Source: Lutimaribacter_A marinistellae
GTDB lineage: Bacteria > Pseudomonadota > Alphaproteobacteria > Rhodobacterales > Rhodobacteraceae
Direction: 5' to 3'
Length of the DNA: 64,000 nt
NCBI RefSeq assembly: GCF_042648365.1
Contig: NZ_JBHRXI010000001.1
Location: 594,149 to 658,148 of the forward strand
How positions within the stretch are numbered: position 1 is the first letter of the stretch; each line of letters opens with the position of its first letter. Shown piece after piece: positions 44,283-52,739 of the stretch. The notes under the pieces were generated by a model. That model saw only the letters and a program-made list of their open reading frames with translations, did not search any database and was not told the origin of the DNA. Made by a program: the position numbers and the translations under genes.

Positions 44283-45304
44283 TGAAGCCTGGCCCGCGTA
44301 ACCTCATCACCGATGTACCAGGTCTGAAGGTCGGCAACGCTCAGGACCCGCGTCTGAAATCAGGCACGACCGTATTGACGGCCGAAGACCCATTCGTTGC
44401 CTCCGTCCATGTGATGGGCGGCGCGCCCGGCACACGTGAGACGGATTTGCTGGCCCCCGACAAATCCGTGGCCCGGATCGATGCGATCGCTCTGTCGGGA
44501 GGTTCTGCCTATGGGCTTGACGCGTGTTCTGGCGTCGTTGACGGCCTGAGGGCCAGGGGGCGAGGCTTTCGCATTGCGGACGCGGTTATTCCGATCGTGC
44601 CCGGCGCCATTATTTTCGACCTGTTGAACGGTGGTGAAAAAGGTTGGAGCGAAAACCCCTATCGGGATCTTGGCCGGGCGGCCTATGACGCCGCTCAAGT
44701 AGAGTTCGGGATTGGTACCATTGGCGCAGGCACTGGCGCGCTGACCGCTATGCTGAAAGGCGGGCTGGGCTCAGCCTCGCTGGTGCTCGACGACGGTGTG
44801 ACGGTGGGTGCGCTGGTCGCGGCGAACCCTATGGGCGCGGTAACGACACCGGGGGACAGGCATTTCTGGGCCGCACCTTTCGAAATCGGTGACGAGTTCG
44901 GCGCGCTGGGTTCCGATCCGGCAAGCGGGTTGGGGCGCGCTCTGGAAAGCCGCAAGATGATGACGATGCGCGGACAGGCGCAGGACCGGGCCAACACGAC
45001 GATCGCAATCGTCGCAACCGACGCCAATCTGACCAAGTCGCAGTGTCAGCGCATGGCCGTTGCCTCGCATGACGGCATCGCGCGGGCCACCGTTCCGGCG
45101 CATTCGCCGGGCGATGGCGACCTCGTTTTCTCTGTTTCGACAGGCGCACGAGAAATGGCCCATCCCGAACGCGATCTGACCCGGATCGGTCACGCCGCTG
45201 CGCTGTGCCTTTCGCGCGCCATCGCACGCGCAATTTACCTTGCGCGCCCGGAACCCGGTGATCTTTTGCCGTCCTGGTCGACCGTGAACAAGGATGGGGA
45301 ATAG
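44282..45304 (+). CDS. P1 family (S58, DmpA/NylC-like) peptidase
   Basis: A 340-residue N-terminal-nucleophile amidase. It opens with MKPGPRNLITDVPGLKVGNA and has LSGGSAYGLDACSGVVD and VGALVAANPMGAV. The predicted self-cleavage site is Asn238/Thr239 in DRANTTIAIVATDANL, the position equivalent to the cleavage in NylC; Thr239 would become the nucleophile. Relatives hydrolyse D-aminopeptides, beta-peptides or nylon oligomers, so the natural substrate is open. ATG 44282 overlaps the SDR stop (TGATG). Confidence 0.87.
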   Translation: MKPGPRNLITDVPGLKVGNAQDPRLKSGTTVLTAEDPFVASVHVMGGAPGTRETDLLAPDKSVARIDAIALSGGSAYGLDACSGVVDGLRARGRGFRIADAVIPIVPGAIIFDLLNGGEKGWSENPYRDLGRAAYDAAQVEFGIGTIGAGTGALTAMLKGGLGSASLVLDDGVTVGALVAANPMGAVTTPGDRHFWAAPFEIGDEFGALGSDPASGLGRALESRKMMTMRGQAQDRANTTIAIVATDANLTKSQCQRMAVASHDGIARATVPAHSPGDGDLVFSVSTGAREMAHPERDLTRIGHAAALCLSRAIARAIYLARPEPGDLLPSWSTVNKDGE

Positions 45305-45414
45305 GCGATATGTCTGCGGCGAATGGCCGACCCGACATTTGCACAGTTGACAGAGCGGGTGACGATCATTTCCTTACGGGCAGCCAAACCTGACATTATC
45401 AGAGGAATTCAGCC

Positions 45415-45828
45415 ATGCACCGCTTCATCGCAACCGCCGCCATCGCCTTTCTCGCCGTACCTGCCTTTGCCGAGGGAGATGCTGCGAAAGGCGAAAAGGG
45501 TTTCAACAAGTGCAAGTCCTGCCACATGATCGTGGACGACGCCGGTGAAACCATCGTCAAGGGTGGCAGGACCGGTCCGAACCTCTACGGCGTCGTCGGC
45601 CGCACCGCAGGCACCGTCGAAGATTTCCGCTATGGCGAAGATCTGGTTCGTGCGGGCGAAAAGGGACTTGTCTGGGACGCCGAGAACTTCGTTGCCTACA
45701 CGGCAGACCCCAAAGGCTTCCTGCAGGAGTACCTTGAAGAAACTTCGGCAAAATCCAAGATGTCGTTCCGCCTGAAAAGCGGAGCTGAAGACATCTTTGC
45801 CTACCTCGCCAGCGTGTCCGGCGAATAA
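45415..45828 (+). CDS. Cytochrome c2-type protein
   Basis: A 137-residue periplasmic cytochrome c with a signal peptide (IATAAIAFLAVPAFAEG). The haem motif is CKSCH at residues 33-37 and the axial methionine is probably Met116 in SKSKMSFRLKS. Class I features such as GRTGPNLYGVVGRTAG are present, with the insert and length of the cytochrome c2/c550 group. It should carry electrons between the bc1 complex and terminal oxidases or other reductases. AGAGGAA precedes ATG 45415. A perfect palindromic terminator follows 30 bases after the stop. Confidence 0.93.
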   Translation: MHRFIATAAIAFLAVPAFAEGDAAKGEKGFNKCKSCHMIVDDAGETIVKGGRTGPNLYGVVGRTAGTVEDFRYGEDLVRAGEKGLVWDAENFVAYTADPKGFLQEYLEETSAKSKMSFRLKSGAEDIFAYLASVSGE

Positions 45829-45858
45829 GTACGGCCACACCCTTTCATAACCGTGGTC

Positions 45859-45888
45859 AAAGGCCGCAGGGGCGCCCCTGCGGCCTTT
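45859..45888. terminator. Terminator, perfect 30-base palindrome
   Basis: Two perfect 15-base arms (AAAGGCCGCAGGGGC and its complement) with no unpaired centre; the RNA would form a GC stem flanked by A and U runs on both strands. It ends cytochrome c transcription and would also stop antisense transcription. Confidence 0.9.
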
Positions 45889-46045
45889 CGTGCGCTTGAA
45901 CCGTTCCGCTGCGGCAGCCAAATTGGTGTTGGACGCTGGAACATGTGGTTCCGCATCGCGGATACTCGACAGGCCATAGTCTGACCGCCTCATTCGCCAC
46001 GAACAGGGAAACCCCCAAGTGGCTCGACCAAGGAGCGTTTCTGAT

Positions 46046-46588
46046 ATGTCAGTGACAATTCCCGCCTGGATCGACGGGGCTCTGGTGCCGGTCGAAAAGC
46101 TAGAAGCCCATGAAAAAGGCCTGAAACACAAGGCTGTTTCGGTTTTCGTCGTCCGCGACATGGCCATCCTCATGCAGCGCCGAGCAATGGGCAAATATCA
46201 TACCCCGGGTCTATGGGCGAATACGTGCTGCACGCATCCGAACTGGGACGAATCCTCATCCGCCTGTGCTGTGCGGCGATTGAAACAGGAAATGGGCATC
46301 ACCGGCCTTTACCCCGAGTACAGGCACCGGCTGGAGTATCATGCAGATGTCGGCAACAGCATGATCGAGAACGAGGTCGTTGACGTCTTTCTTGCCCACG
46401 CACGGGGACCGGTCGACATTCAACCTGACCCGGAAGAGGTGATGGACCATCGCTGGGTCGATTACCACGACCTGTTGGCCGAGGTGAAACGGTATCCCGA
46501 GCGGTTCACACCGTGGCTCAAGATCTACCTGCACCATCATGCCGACACCATCTTTGGTCCCGACCTGATCATTTCCGCCAAGGCCTAG
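46046..46588 (+). CDS. idi: Isopentenyl-diphosphate delta-isomerase, type 1
   Basis: A 180-residue Nudix-fold isomerase. The catalytic cysteine is in ANTCCTHPNWDES (about residue 62) and the metal and catalytic glutamates are in MIENEVVDVFL (108-110). It interconverts IPP and DMAPP for isoprenoid synthesis. In phototrophic Rhodobacterales idi is often inside the photosynthesis cluster; no such genes are near here. ATG 46046 is used, with AAGGAG 10 bases upstream; the open frame from 46019 adds nine residues that overlap that ribosome site. A short five-base hairpin AGACG/CGTCT ends the gene. Confidence 0.93.
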   Translation: MSVTIPAWIDGALVPVEKLEAHEKGLKHKAVSVFVVRDMAILMQRRAMGKYHTPGLWANTCCTHPNWDESSSACAVRRLKQEMGITGLYPEYRHRLEYHADVGNSMIENEVVDVFLAHARGPVDIQPDPEEVMDHRWVDYHDLLAEVKRYPERFTPWLKIYLHHHADTIFGPDLIISAKA

Positions 46589-46690
46589 ACGGCTCGTCTT
46601 TCACAAGATTTCCTTGATCGCTCCCCGGTTTGCAGGGACAGTGTCCGTCAGACAACCTGCACGGAACGCGGGAACAACGGGGAGATTTCA

Positions 46691-48178
46691 ATGGGACACC
46701 GACTGACCCGAACCATCACTTCGGCCGTGGCGTTGAGCGCCGGGCTCTATGCGTCGGCAGCAATGGCGCAGACGAACATTACCATCGCCATGCAACTGGA
46801 GCCACCGCATCTGGACCCGACCAGCGCCGCGGCACAAGCCATTGACTCGGTCGTCTATACGAACATCTTCGAAGGGCTGACGCGTTTCATGGGCGACGGT
46901 TCGGTCGTGCCCGGCCTTGCCGAAAGCTGGGAGATTTCGGAAGACGGCACCCAGTATACCTTTGCGCTGCGCGAAGGCGTGACATTTCACGACGGCTCCT
47001 CGATGGATGCCGAGGATGTGAAATTCAGTCTCGACCGCGCGCTGGCGGAAGACAGCGCAAACGCCCAGAAAGCTCTCTTTTCCGGCATAGACACGGTCGA
47101 GGTCTTAGATCCGCAAACGGTCAAGATCATGTTGAAAGAGCCGGACGGCAACTTCCTGTTCAACATGGCCTGGGGCGACGCCGTCATCGTGGCACCCGAA
47201 AGCATCGACGATATCAAGACCAACCCGGTTGGAACCGGCGCCTATACGTTCAGCGAATGGGTGCAGGGCGACCGGATCGAATTGACGCGCAACCCCAACT
47301 ACTGGGGAGACCAGCCGTCGATCGAAAACGCAACGTTCAAGTTCATTTCCGATCCAACGGCAGCATTCGCCGCGGTCATGGCCGAAGATGTCGACGTCTT
47401 TACCGGCTTTCCCGCACCCGAGAACCTGCCGCAGTTCGAGGCCGATCCGCGGTTTCAGGTCCTTGTAGGGTCGACCGAGGGCGAGACCATACTTTCGACC
47501 AACAACAAACAGGCGCCCTTCGACGACCCGAAAGTGCGGCAGGCGATGGCCCATGCCATCGACCGCCAAGCGATCATTGATGGGGCAATGTTTGGATATG
47601 GCACTCCGATCGGAACCCATTTCGCACCGCACAATCCGGCCTATGTCGATCTGACGGGGCAATCCGCCTTCGATCCAGAAAAGGCCAAGGCACTGCTGGC
47701 CGAAGCGGGGCATGCAGACGGCTTCGAGACGACACTGCACCTTCCGCCGCCGTCCTATGCACGTCGCGGAGGTGAGATCATCGCAGCCCAGCTCGCCGAA
47801 GTGGGCATCAAGGCCGAAATCATCAACGTCGAATGGGCTCAGTGGCTTGAGACCGTGTTCAAGGGCAAGAATTTCGGCCTCACGATTGTCAGCCATACCG
47901 AGCCGATGGATATCGGGATCTACGCGCGCCCCGACTATTACTTCCAGTATGACAACCCGGAATTCCAGTCGTTGATGGAAGAGTTGTCCAAGACCACTGA
48001 CCCGGACGGTCGAACCGCATTGTTGCAGGACGCCCAGCGCATTATCGCAGACGATTACGTGAATGGCTTCCTCTTCCAGCTGGCCGCGATCACGGTTGCG
48101 AAGGCTGGCGTCCAAGGGCTGTGGGAAAACGCACCAACGGCCGCGACCGACCTGACAGGGGTCTCCTGGTCCGAATGA
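46691..48178 (+). CDS. ABC transporter substrate-binding protein, peptide/opine family
   Basis: A 495-residue periplasmic binding protein (SBP_bac_5) with a signal peptide ending ASAAMA-QTN. It has the family start ITIAMQLEPPHLDPTSAAAQ, the block FHDGSSMDAEDVKFSLDRAL and TNPVGTGAYTFSEWVQGDRI. Relatives bind dipeptides, oligopeptides, opines or glutathione, so the ligand is not predictable. It starts the operon with the ion channel, two permeases, a double ATPase and an aldehyde dehydrogenase. GGGGAGA is the ribosome site. A strong stem-loop right after the stop probably raises its expression over the downstream genes. Confidence 0.92.
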   Translation: MGHRLTRTITSAVALSAGLYASAAMAQTNITIAMQLEPPHLDPTSAAAQAIDSVVYTNIFEGLTRFMGDGSVVPGLAESWEISEDGTQYTFALREGVTFHDGSSMDAEDVKFSLDRALAEDSANAQKALFSGIDTVEVLDPQTVKIMLKEPDGNFLFNMAWGDAVIVAPESIDDIKTNPVGTGAYTFSEWVQGDRIELTRNPNYWGDQPSIENATFKFISDPTAAFAAVMAEDVDVFTGFPAPENLPQFEADPRFQVLVGSTEGETILSTNNKQAPFDDPKVRQAMAHAIDRQAIIDGAMFGYGTPIGTHFAPHNPAYVDLTGQSAFDPEKAKALLAEAGHADGFETTLHLPPPSYARRGGEIIAAQLAEVGIKAEIINVEWAQWLETVFKGKNFGLTIVSHTEPMDIGIYARPDYYFQYDNPEFQSLMEELSKTTDPDGRTALLQDAQRIIADDYVNGFLFQLAAITVAKAGVQGLWENAPTAATDLTGVSWSE

Positions 48179-48184
48179 CGATTT

Positions 48185-48213
48185 GGGGCGGCCCCGCTCA
48201 GCCGGGCCGCCCC
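48185..48213 (+). other. Intercistronic stem-loop after the binding-protein gene
   Basis: GGGGCGGCCC and GGGCCGCCCC pair over ten bases with a nine-base loop, seven bases after the binding-protein stop. There is no T tail, so it is more likely to stabilise the upstream mRNA or cause partial termination, a common way to make more binding protein than permease. Confidence 0.6.
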
Positions 48214-48242
48214 GCAAGTGTTACCCGCCCTGAGTAGCAAAG

Positions 48243-49313
48243 ATGCGCCCCACCCCTCGACGGCTTATCCTGGCCTTCATTTCGGTTCTGACATTCCTGT
48301 GCGCGGCAGCGGCGGCGGCGGCACAAGGCTTCGAGGGCGGGAGCGCATCCTACACTCCGCCGGTTCCCGATGAGCCCGTCACGGTCAGCGTCGGCATCTT
48401 CATCGACCAGATTACGAACGTGGACCAGAAATCCGAGAATTTCGGCGCGGTGGCGACACTGCGCCTCGAATGGCACGATCCTGCCCTTGCCTACGACAAA
48501 TCACCCAATCAGATCTCCAAGGTCATGGAGCCTGCGAAATTCGTTGAAATCGCTGCCGACCAGAATCTGCTCGTTCCTTTCTTCGTCGTTCAGAACCAGC
48601 AGTCAAAGAGATGGATTCACCAAGCCATCGTGGTCATCCGACCTGACGGGCTGGTTCGCTATTTCGAGAAAAGTTCACTTACGCTCCAGGCACCTTACTT
48701 CAACTTCCTGAAATACCCTTTCGATACTCAGACCTTCTATTACGAGATTTCTTCGGTCTACCCGTCCGAGTATGTACGCTTCGTCTCGATGGAGGATGCA
48801 TCGGGGCTTGGCGAATTGCTTGGCGAGGAAGAGTGGATCCTGAGCGACGCAAGAATGCTGAAGACCCAGATCAACGGCATTTCGGGTCTTCAGACCGATC
48901 AAGTCGCCCTGCAGTTCCTCGGGTCGCGCCATGTAACCTATTACGTGATCCGCGTGTTCATTCCGATGCTGATCCTGATCACTGTCAGCTGGTCGTTGTT
49001 TTTTCTCGACGAATACCGAAAGCGGATCGAAATCGCCGGTGCGAACCTGCTGACCTTCGTTGCCTTCAACTGGGCGATTTCTGCGGACCTTCCTAAGCTG
49101 GGTTATCTGACCTTTCTGGATTTCATCCTGCAATGGATGTTCGTCGTCACGGGGGGCGTCATCGTGATCAACGTACTGCTGCGAAAGATGAAGGCGACAG
49201 GCAAGGAAGGGCTGGCGCACAAGCTCGACAATTACATCATCAAGTGGGTTTATCCGCTTGGATACCTGGCGATTGTCGCCTTTGGCGTGACCCGCTACCT
49301 GATCGAGTTGTAA
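48243..49313 (+). CDS. Pentameric ligand-gated ion channel (Cys-loop receptor superfamily)
   Basis: A 356-residue channel subunit. A signal peptide is followed by an extracellular beta-sandwich with FLKYPFDTQTFYYEISSVYP, the prokaryotic counterpart of the Cys-loop (no cysteines). Four membrane helices follow: M1 YVIRVFIPMLILITVSW, M2 GANLLTFVAFNWAISADLPK, M3 LDFILQWMFVVTGGVIVINV and M4 IIKWVYPLGYLAIVAFGVT. The ADLPKLGYLTF loop after M2 matches GLIC and ELIC. It lies inside an ABC importer operon between the binding protein and the permeases, so it may sense the same solute. The ligand and ion selectivity are unknown. Confidence 0.87.
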   Translation: MRPTPRRLILAFISVLTFLCAAAAAAAQGFEGGSASYTPPVPDEPVTVSVGIFIDQITNVDQKSENFGAVATLRLEWHDPALAYDKSPNQISKVMEPAKFVEIAADQNLLVPFFVVQNQQSKRWIHQAIVVIRPDGLVRYFEKSSLTLQAPYFNFLKYPFDTQTFYYEISSVYPSEYVRFVSMEDASGLGELLGEEEWILSDARMLKTQINGISGLQTDQVALQFLGSRHVTYYVIRVFIPMLILITVSWSLFFLDEYRKRIEIAGANLLTFVAFNWAISADLPKLGYLTFLDFILQWMFVVTGGVIVINVLLRKMKATGKEGLAHKLDNYIIKWVYPLGYLAIVAFGVTRYLIEL

Positions 49314-49353
49314 CCGCTGGACCGTGCGCGCGTCGCCGCCTAACGTAGCGCCG

Positions 49354-50301
49354 ATGTTACGCTATTCACTCAAACGTCTGCTGTCGCTGATCGTCAGCCT
49401 CGCGGTTGCCTCGGTGGTCATTTTTGCGGTGATCGAAGTGGCTCCGGGTGATCCTGCGTCGTTCATGTTGGGCGTGAATGCGCAAGAGGATACACTGGCG
49501 GCACTGCGGTCCGAACTTGGCCTCGATCAGCCCAAGATCCAAAGGTATTTCGACTGGATTGGCGGGATGCTGACGGGCGATTTCGGCACCTCCTACACGT
49601 ATCGCACGCCGGTCGCCCAAATGATCGCGGATCGCTTGTGGGTATCGCTCCCGCTTGCGCTTTACGCGCTGACTCTCTCGACGTTGATCGCCTTTCCGGC
49701 TGGCATCTATGCAGCAGCCCGTCGTGGCAAACCTGGGGATGCCGCCGTCATGGGGGCCACACAGTTGGGCGTGGCCATACCGAATTTCTGGTTCGCCATG
49801 ATGCTGGTTCTGATTTTTGCCATCAATCTGCGCTGGTTCGGAGCTGGCGGATTTGCGGGCTGGGACAAGGGCGTTTGGCCCGCATTGCATTCCCTGACCT
49901 TGCCCGCAATCGCACTCGCCCTACCGCAGGCCGCAATTCTGGCACGTGTCATGCGGTCTTCGTTGCTCGACATCCTCGGAGAAGACTTCATGCGCACGGC
50001 AAGGGCCAAAGGGCTTTCCCGTCGACAAGCGTTGTGGCGCCATGGCGTCCGGAACGCGCTGATCCCCGTTCTGACGATCCTGGGCTTGCAATTCTCGTTC
50101 CTGCTTGCAGGTTCGATCATCATTGAGCAGGTGTTTTATCTGCCAGGACTTGGGCGGCTGGTATTCCAGGCAATCAGTTCGCGCGATCTGATCGTTGTCG
50201 AGTCCGTGGTGATGCTGTTGGTCTTCGCCGTAATCGTTGTCAATTTCCTCGTCGATCTGGCGTATGCACTGGTCGATCCGCGATTGAGAAACCGGACATG
50301 A
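49354..50301 (+). CDS. ABC transporter permease, DppB type
   Basis: A 315-residue permease with six membrane helices and the N-terminal region typical of DppB (VASVVIFAVIEVAPGDPASF, LRSELGLDQPKIQRYFDWIG, GDFGTSY). The cytoplasmic coupling loop is EDFMRTARAKGLSRRQALWR. It forms the membrane pore with the next gene's product. ATG 49354 (MLRYSLKRLLSL) is used rather than the upstream start at 49324. The stop overlaps the dppC-type gene by four bases. Confidence 0.93.
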   Translation: MLRYSLKRLLSLIVSLAVASVVIFAVIEVAPGDPASFMLGVNAQEDTLAALRSELGLDQPKIQRYFDWIGGMLTGDFGTSYTYRTPVAQMIADRLWVSLPLALYALTLSTLIAFPAGIYAAARRGKPGDAAVMGATQLGVAIPNFWFAMMLVLIFAINLRWFGAGGFAGWDKGVWPALHSLTLPAIALALPQAAILARVMRSSLLDILGEDFMRTARAKGLSRRQALWRHGVRNALIPVLTILGLQFSFLLAGSIIIEQVFYLPGLGRLVFQAISSRDLIVVESVVMLLVFAVIVVNFLVDLAYALVDPRLRNRT

Positions 50302-51113
50302 GCCGTAACCTCATCCTAGGCGGGTTTCTCTCGTCACTGGTGCTGCTGGCTGCGATCCTCAGCTTTTTCTGGACACCTTACGATCATGCGACGCTGAACA
50401 TCCCGGCCAAGCTGCAGCCTCCAGGCGTCGAACACTGGTTCGGAACCGATCACTTTGGACGCGATATCTTTTCGATGATCATGGTCGGCGCAAGAACCTC
50501 TATCGCGGTGGCGCTGATCGCGGTCGGGATCGGTATGGGATTAGGCGTCCCGCTCGGTCTGGCGGCAGCGGCAAGGCGGGGATCCTGGCTGGACGAGTTG
50601 ATCATGCGCGGCAACGATCTTGTGTTTGCGTTCCCCTCGCTGGTCATTGCAATCCTGATAACCGCAGTATTCGGGGCGGGTGCGGTCAATGCGATCATCG
50701 CAATCGGTATCTTCAACATCCCCGTGTTTGCACGTGTAGCACGCGGCGCTGCCCTATCTTTATGGCAGCGAGAGTTTATTCTGGCTGCGCGTGTCGCGGG
50801 AAAAGGGGCAGCGCGCATTTCTGCTGAACACATCCTGCCGAACATCGCGAACCTTCTGATCGTGCAAGGAACGATCCAGTTCTCTTTGGGCATCCTCGCC
50901 GAGGCTGGCCTGAGTTACGTGGGCCTTGGTGCTCAGCCGCCCACGCCCAGCTGGGGCCGGATGCTGGCCGATGCCCAGACGATGGTCAGTTTCGCGCCGC
51001 ATCTTGCGTTGATTCCGGGGCTTGCGATCATCGTTACTGTACTGGGCTTGAACTTGATGGGCGACGGGCTGCGCGACTGGCTCGATCCACGCATCCGGGT
51101 GGCGCGCGCATGA
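50298..51113 (+). CDS. ABC transporter permease, DppC type
   Basis: A 271-residue permease. DppC features are HWFGTDHFGRDIFSMIMVGA near the start and the coupling loop REFILAARVAGKGAARISAE. Six membrane helices are expected. It is translationally coupled on both sides by ATGA overlaps with the dppB-type and ATPase genes, so the three are made together. Length is at the short end of the family because the N-terminal cytoplasmic extension is missing. Confidence 0.93.
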   Translation: MSRNLILGGFLSSLVLLAAILSFFWTPYDHATLNIPAKLQPPGVEHWFGTDHFGRDIFSMIMVGARTSIAVALIAVGIGMGLGVPLGLAAAARRGSWLDELIMRGNDLVFAFPSLVIAILITAVFGAGAVNAIIAIGIFNIPVFARVARGAALSLWQREFILAARVAGKGAARISAEHILPNIANLLIVQGTIQFSLGILAEAGLSYVGLGAQPPTPSWGRMLADAQTMVSFAPHLALIPGLAIIVTVLGLNLMGDGLRDWLDPRIRVARA

Positions 51114-52705
51114 GCTTGCTTGAAATCCGCAATCTGGATCTTCGGATTCACTCCTTCGAGATCCTGAAATCGGTTCATCTCACGGTTCGACCGGGCGAGG
51201 TCGTTGCAGTCACCGGCGAAAGCGGGTCGGGAAAGTCCATGACCGCCTTGGCAGTGATGCGCCTCCTTCCCGACACGGCGACGCATACCGGGTCGATCAT
51301 ACTGGACGATACCGAATTGCTGGACCTATCGGAGGCAGAGATGTGCCGTGTACGGGGCGCAGCCGTCGGCATGGTGTTCCAGGAGCCGATGACGGCCCTG
51401 AATCCGGTCAAGACGATCGGGGATCAGGTGATGGAGACAATCCTCGTGCATCGCGCGATGCCACCGGACAAGGCCGAAGAGCGCGCCCGCGAGGTTCTGA
51501 CACGCGTGGGCCTGCCCCCGGAGAAGTTTCCTCTGTCACGATATCCGCACGAGTTGTCGGGGGGTCAGCGGCAACGTGTCGTGATCGCAATGGCGATTGC
51601 GCTGCGGCCCAAGCTCTTGATCGCGGACGAGCCGACAACTGCGCTGGATGTGACAACACAGGCCCAGATACTCGATTTGCTCAAAGGGTTGGTGCAAGAA
51701 TACGGGATGGGCCTGCTGATCATCACGCATGACCTGGCCGTCGTCTCTGATATCGCCGACAAGATAACTGTCATGCGCCATGGCGAGGTCGTGGAATCCG
51801 GCCCGACCCGGCAGCTGTTCGCCGAGATGCGCCACCCCTATACTCGCATGCTGTTCGAAGCGTCCGGTCACAAAGTGAACTTACCTCCAGCGCCGGCGCC
51901 AGAACCGCTCTTGTCGGTTGACAACGTGGTACGTGACTACCCCTTGCCGCGTCATCTGTTCCGTCCACAGGCATACCATCGTGCCGTCGATCACGTCAGC
52001 TTTGCCCTGCATCGAGGTGAGAGGTTGGGATTGGTCGGTGAATCCGGATGTGGGAAATCGACGCTGACACGGGCTATATTGGGATTAGAGCAGGTTCAGT
52101 CGGGCAAAATCATGCTGGATGGCGAACCGGTTTTTTCGGGCGCGAAACCCAACCTCGCGGTACGCCGTAAAATGCAGGTGGTTTTTCAGGACCCTTTCGG
52201 CAGTTTCAATCCGCGCCATCGGGTAGACCGTTTGATTACCGAACCCTTCCACCTGCTCGACGCTGCGCCGCAGGGGTCTGAACGACAGGACAGGATCGCC
52301 GAGATGCTCAGCGCCGTCGGCCTTTCGCCAGATGATGCTGGAAAGTACATCCACGAATTCTCGGGCGGCCAACGCCAGCGAATCGCAATCGCTCGTGCCC
52401 TTATCATTCGTCCGGAACTCATCCTTTTCGACGAAGCCGTTTCGGCACTCGATGTCTCGGTACGCGCCCAGATCCTCGACCTATTGGCCGAATTGTGTGA
52501 CGCCTATCACCTGACTTACCTGTTCATCAGCCACGATCTGAGCGTGGTCCGGACGGTAACCGATCGCGTGTTGGTGATGCGTTCAGGACAGATCGTGGAG
52601 CAAGGAGAGACGGAAACCGTGTTTTCCGATCCGCAGCATGAGTACACTCGAAAGCTGATCGCCGCAGCGCCAGTTTTGCCAGAAATCGGAAAGACCGTGG
52701 CATGA
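51110..52705 (+). CDS. Fused double ABC ATPase, DppD-DppF type
   Basis: A 531-residue protein with two complete nucleotide-binding domains that are often separate DppD and DppF proteins. The first has Walker A GESGSGKSMT (lysine 42), signature LSGGQRQRV and Walker B LLIADEPTTALDV. The second has GESGCGKSTLTR, FSGGQRQRI and ILFDEAVSALDVS. A proline-rich linker (LPPAPAPEPLLSVDN) joins them. It powers the importer of this operon. Fusion is common in the family (as in GsiA and YejF) and fixes a 1:1 ratio of the halves. Confidence 0.95.
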   Translation: MSLLEIRNLDLRIHSFEILKSVHLTVRPGEVVAVTGESGSGKSMTALAVMRLLPDTATHTGSIILDDTELLDLSEAEMCRVRGAAVGMVFQEPMTALNPVKTIGDQVMETILVHRAMPPDKAEERAREVLTRVGLPPEKFPLSRYPHELSGGQRQRVVIAMAIALRPKLLIADEPTTALDVTTQAQILDLLKGLVQEYGMGLLIITHDLAVVSDIADKITVMRHGEVVESGPTRQLFAEMRHPYTRMLFEASGHKVNLPPAPAPEPLLSVDNVVRDYPLPRHLFRPQAYHRAVDHVSFALHRGERLGLVGESGCGKSTLTRAILGLEQVQSGKIMLDGEPVFSGAKPNLAVRRKMQVVFQDPFGSFNPRHRVDRLITEPFHLLDAAPQGSERQDRIAEMLSAVGLSPDDAGKYIHEFSGGQRQRIAIARALIIRPELILFDEAVSALDVSVRAQILDLLAELCDAYHLTYLFISHDLSVVRTVTDRVLVMRSGQIVEQGETETVFSDPQHEYTRKLIAAAPVLPEIGKTVA

Positions 52706-52739
52706 ACGCGGATCGCAACCAGGGAAGAGGATATTACTC

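Noticed and set aside
46587..46601. Terminator after idi
   Set aside because: Five-base stem AGACG/CGTCT with three Ts; too weak to list as a feature.
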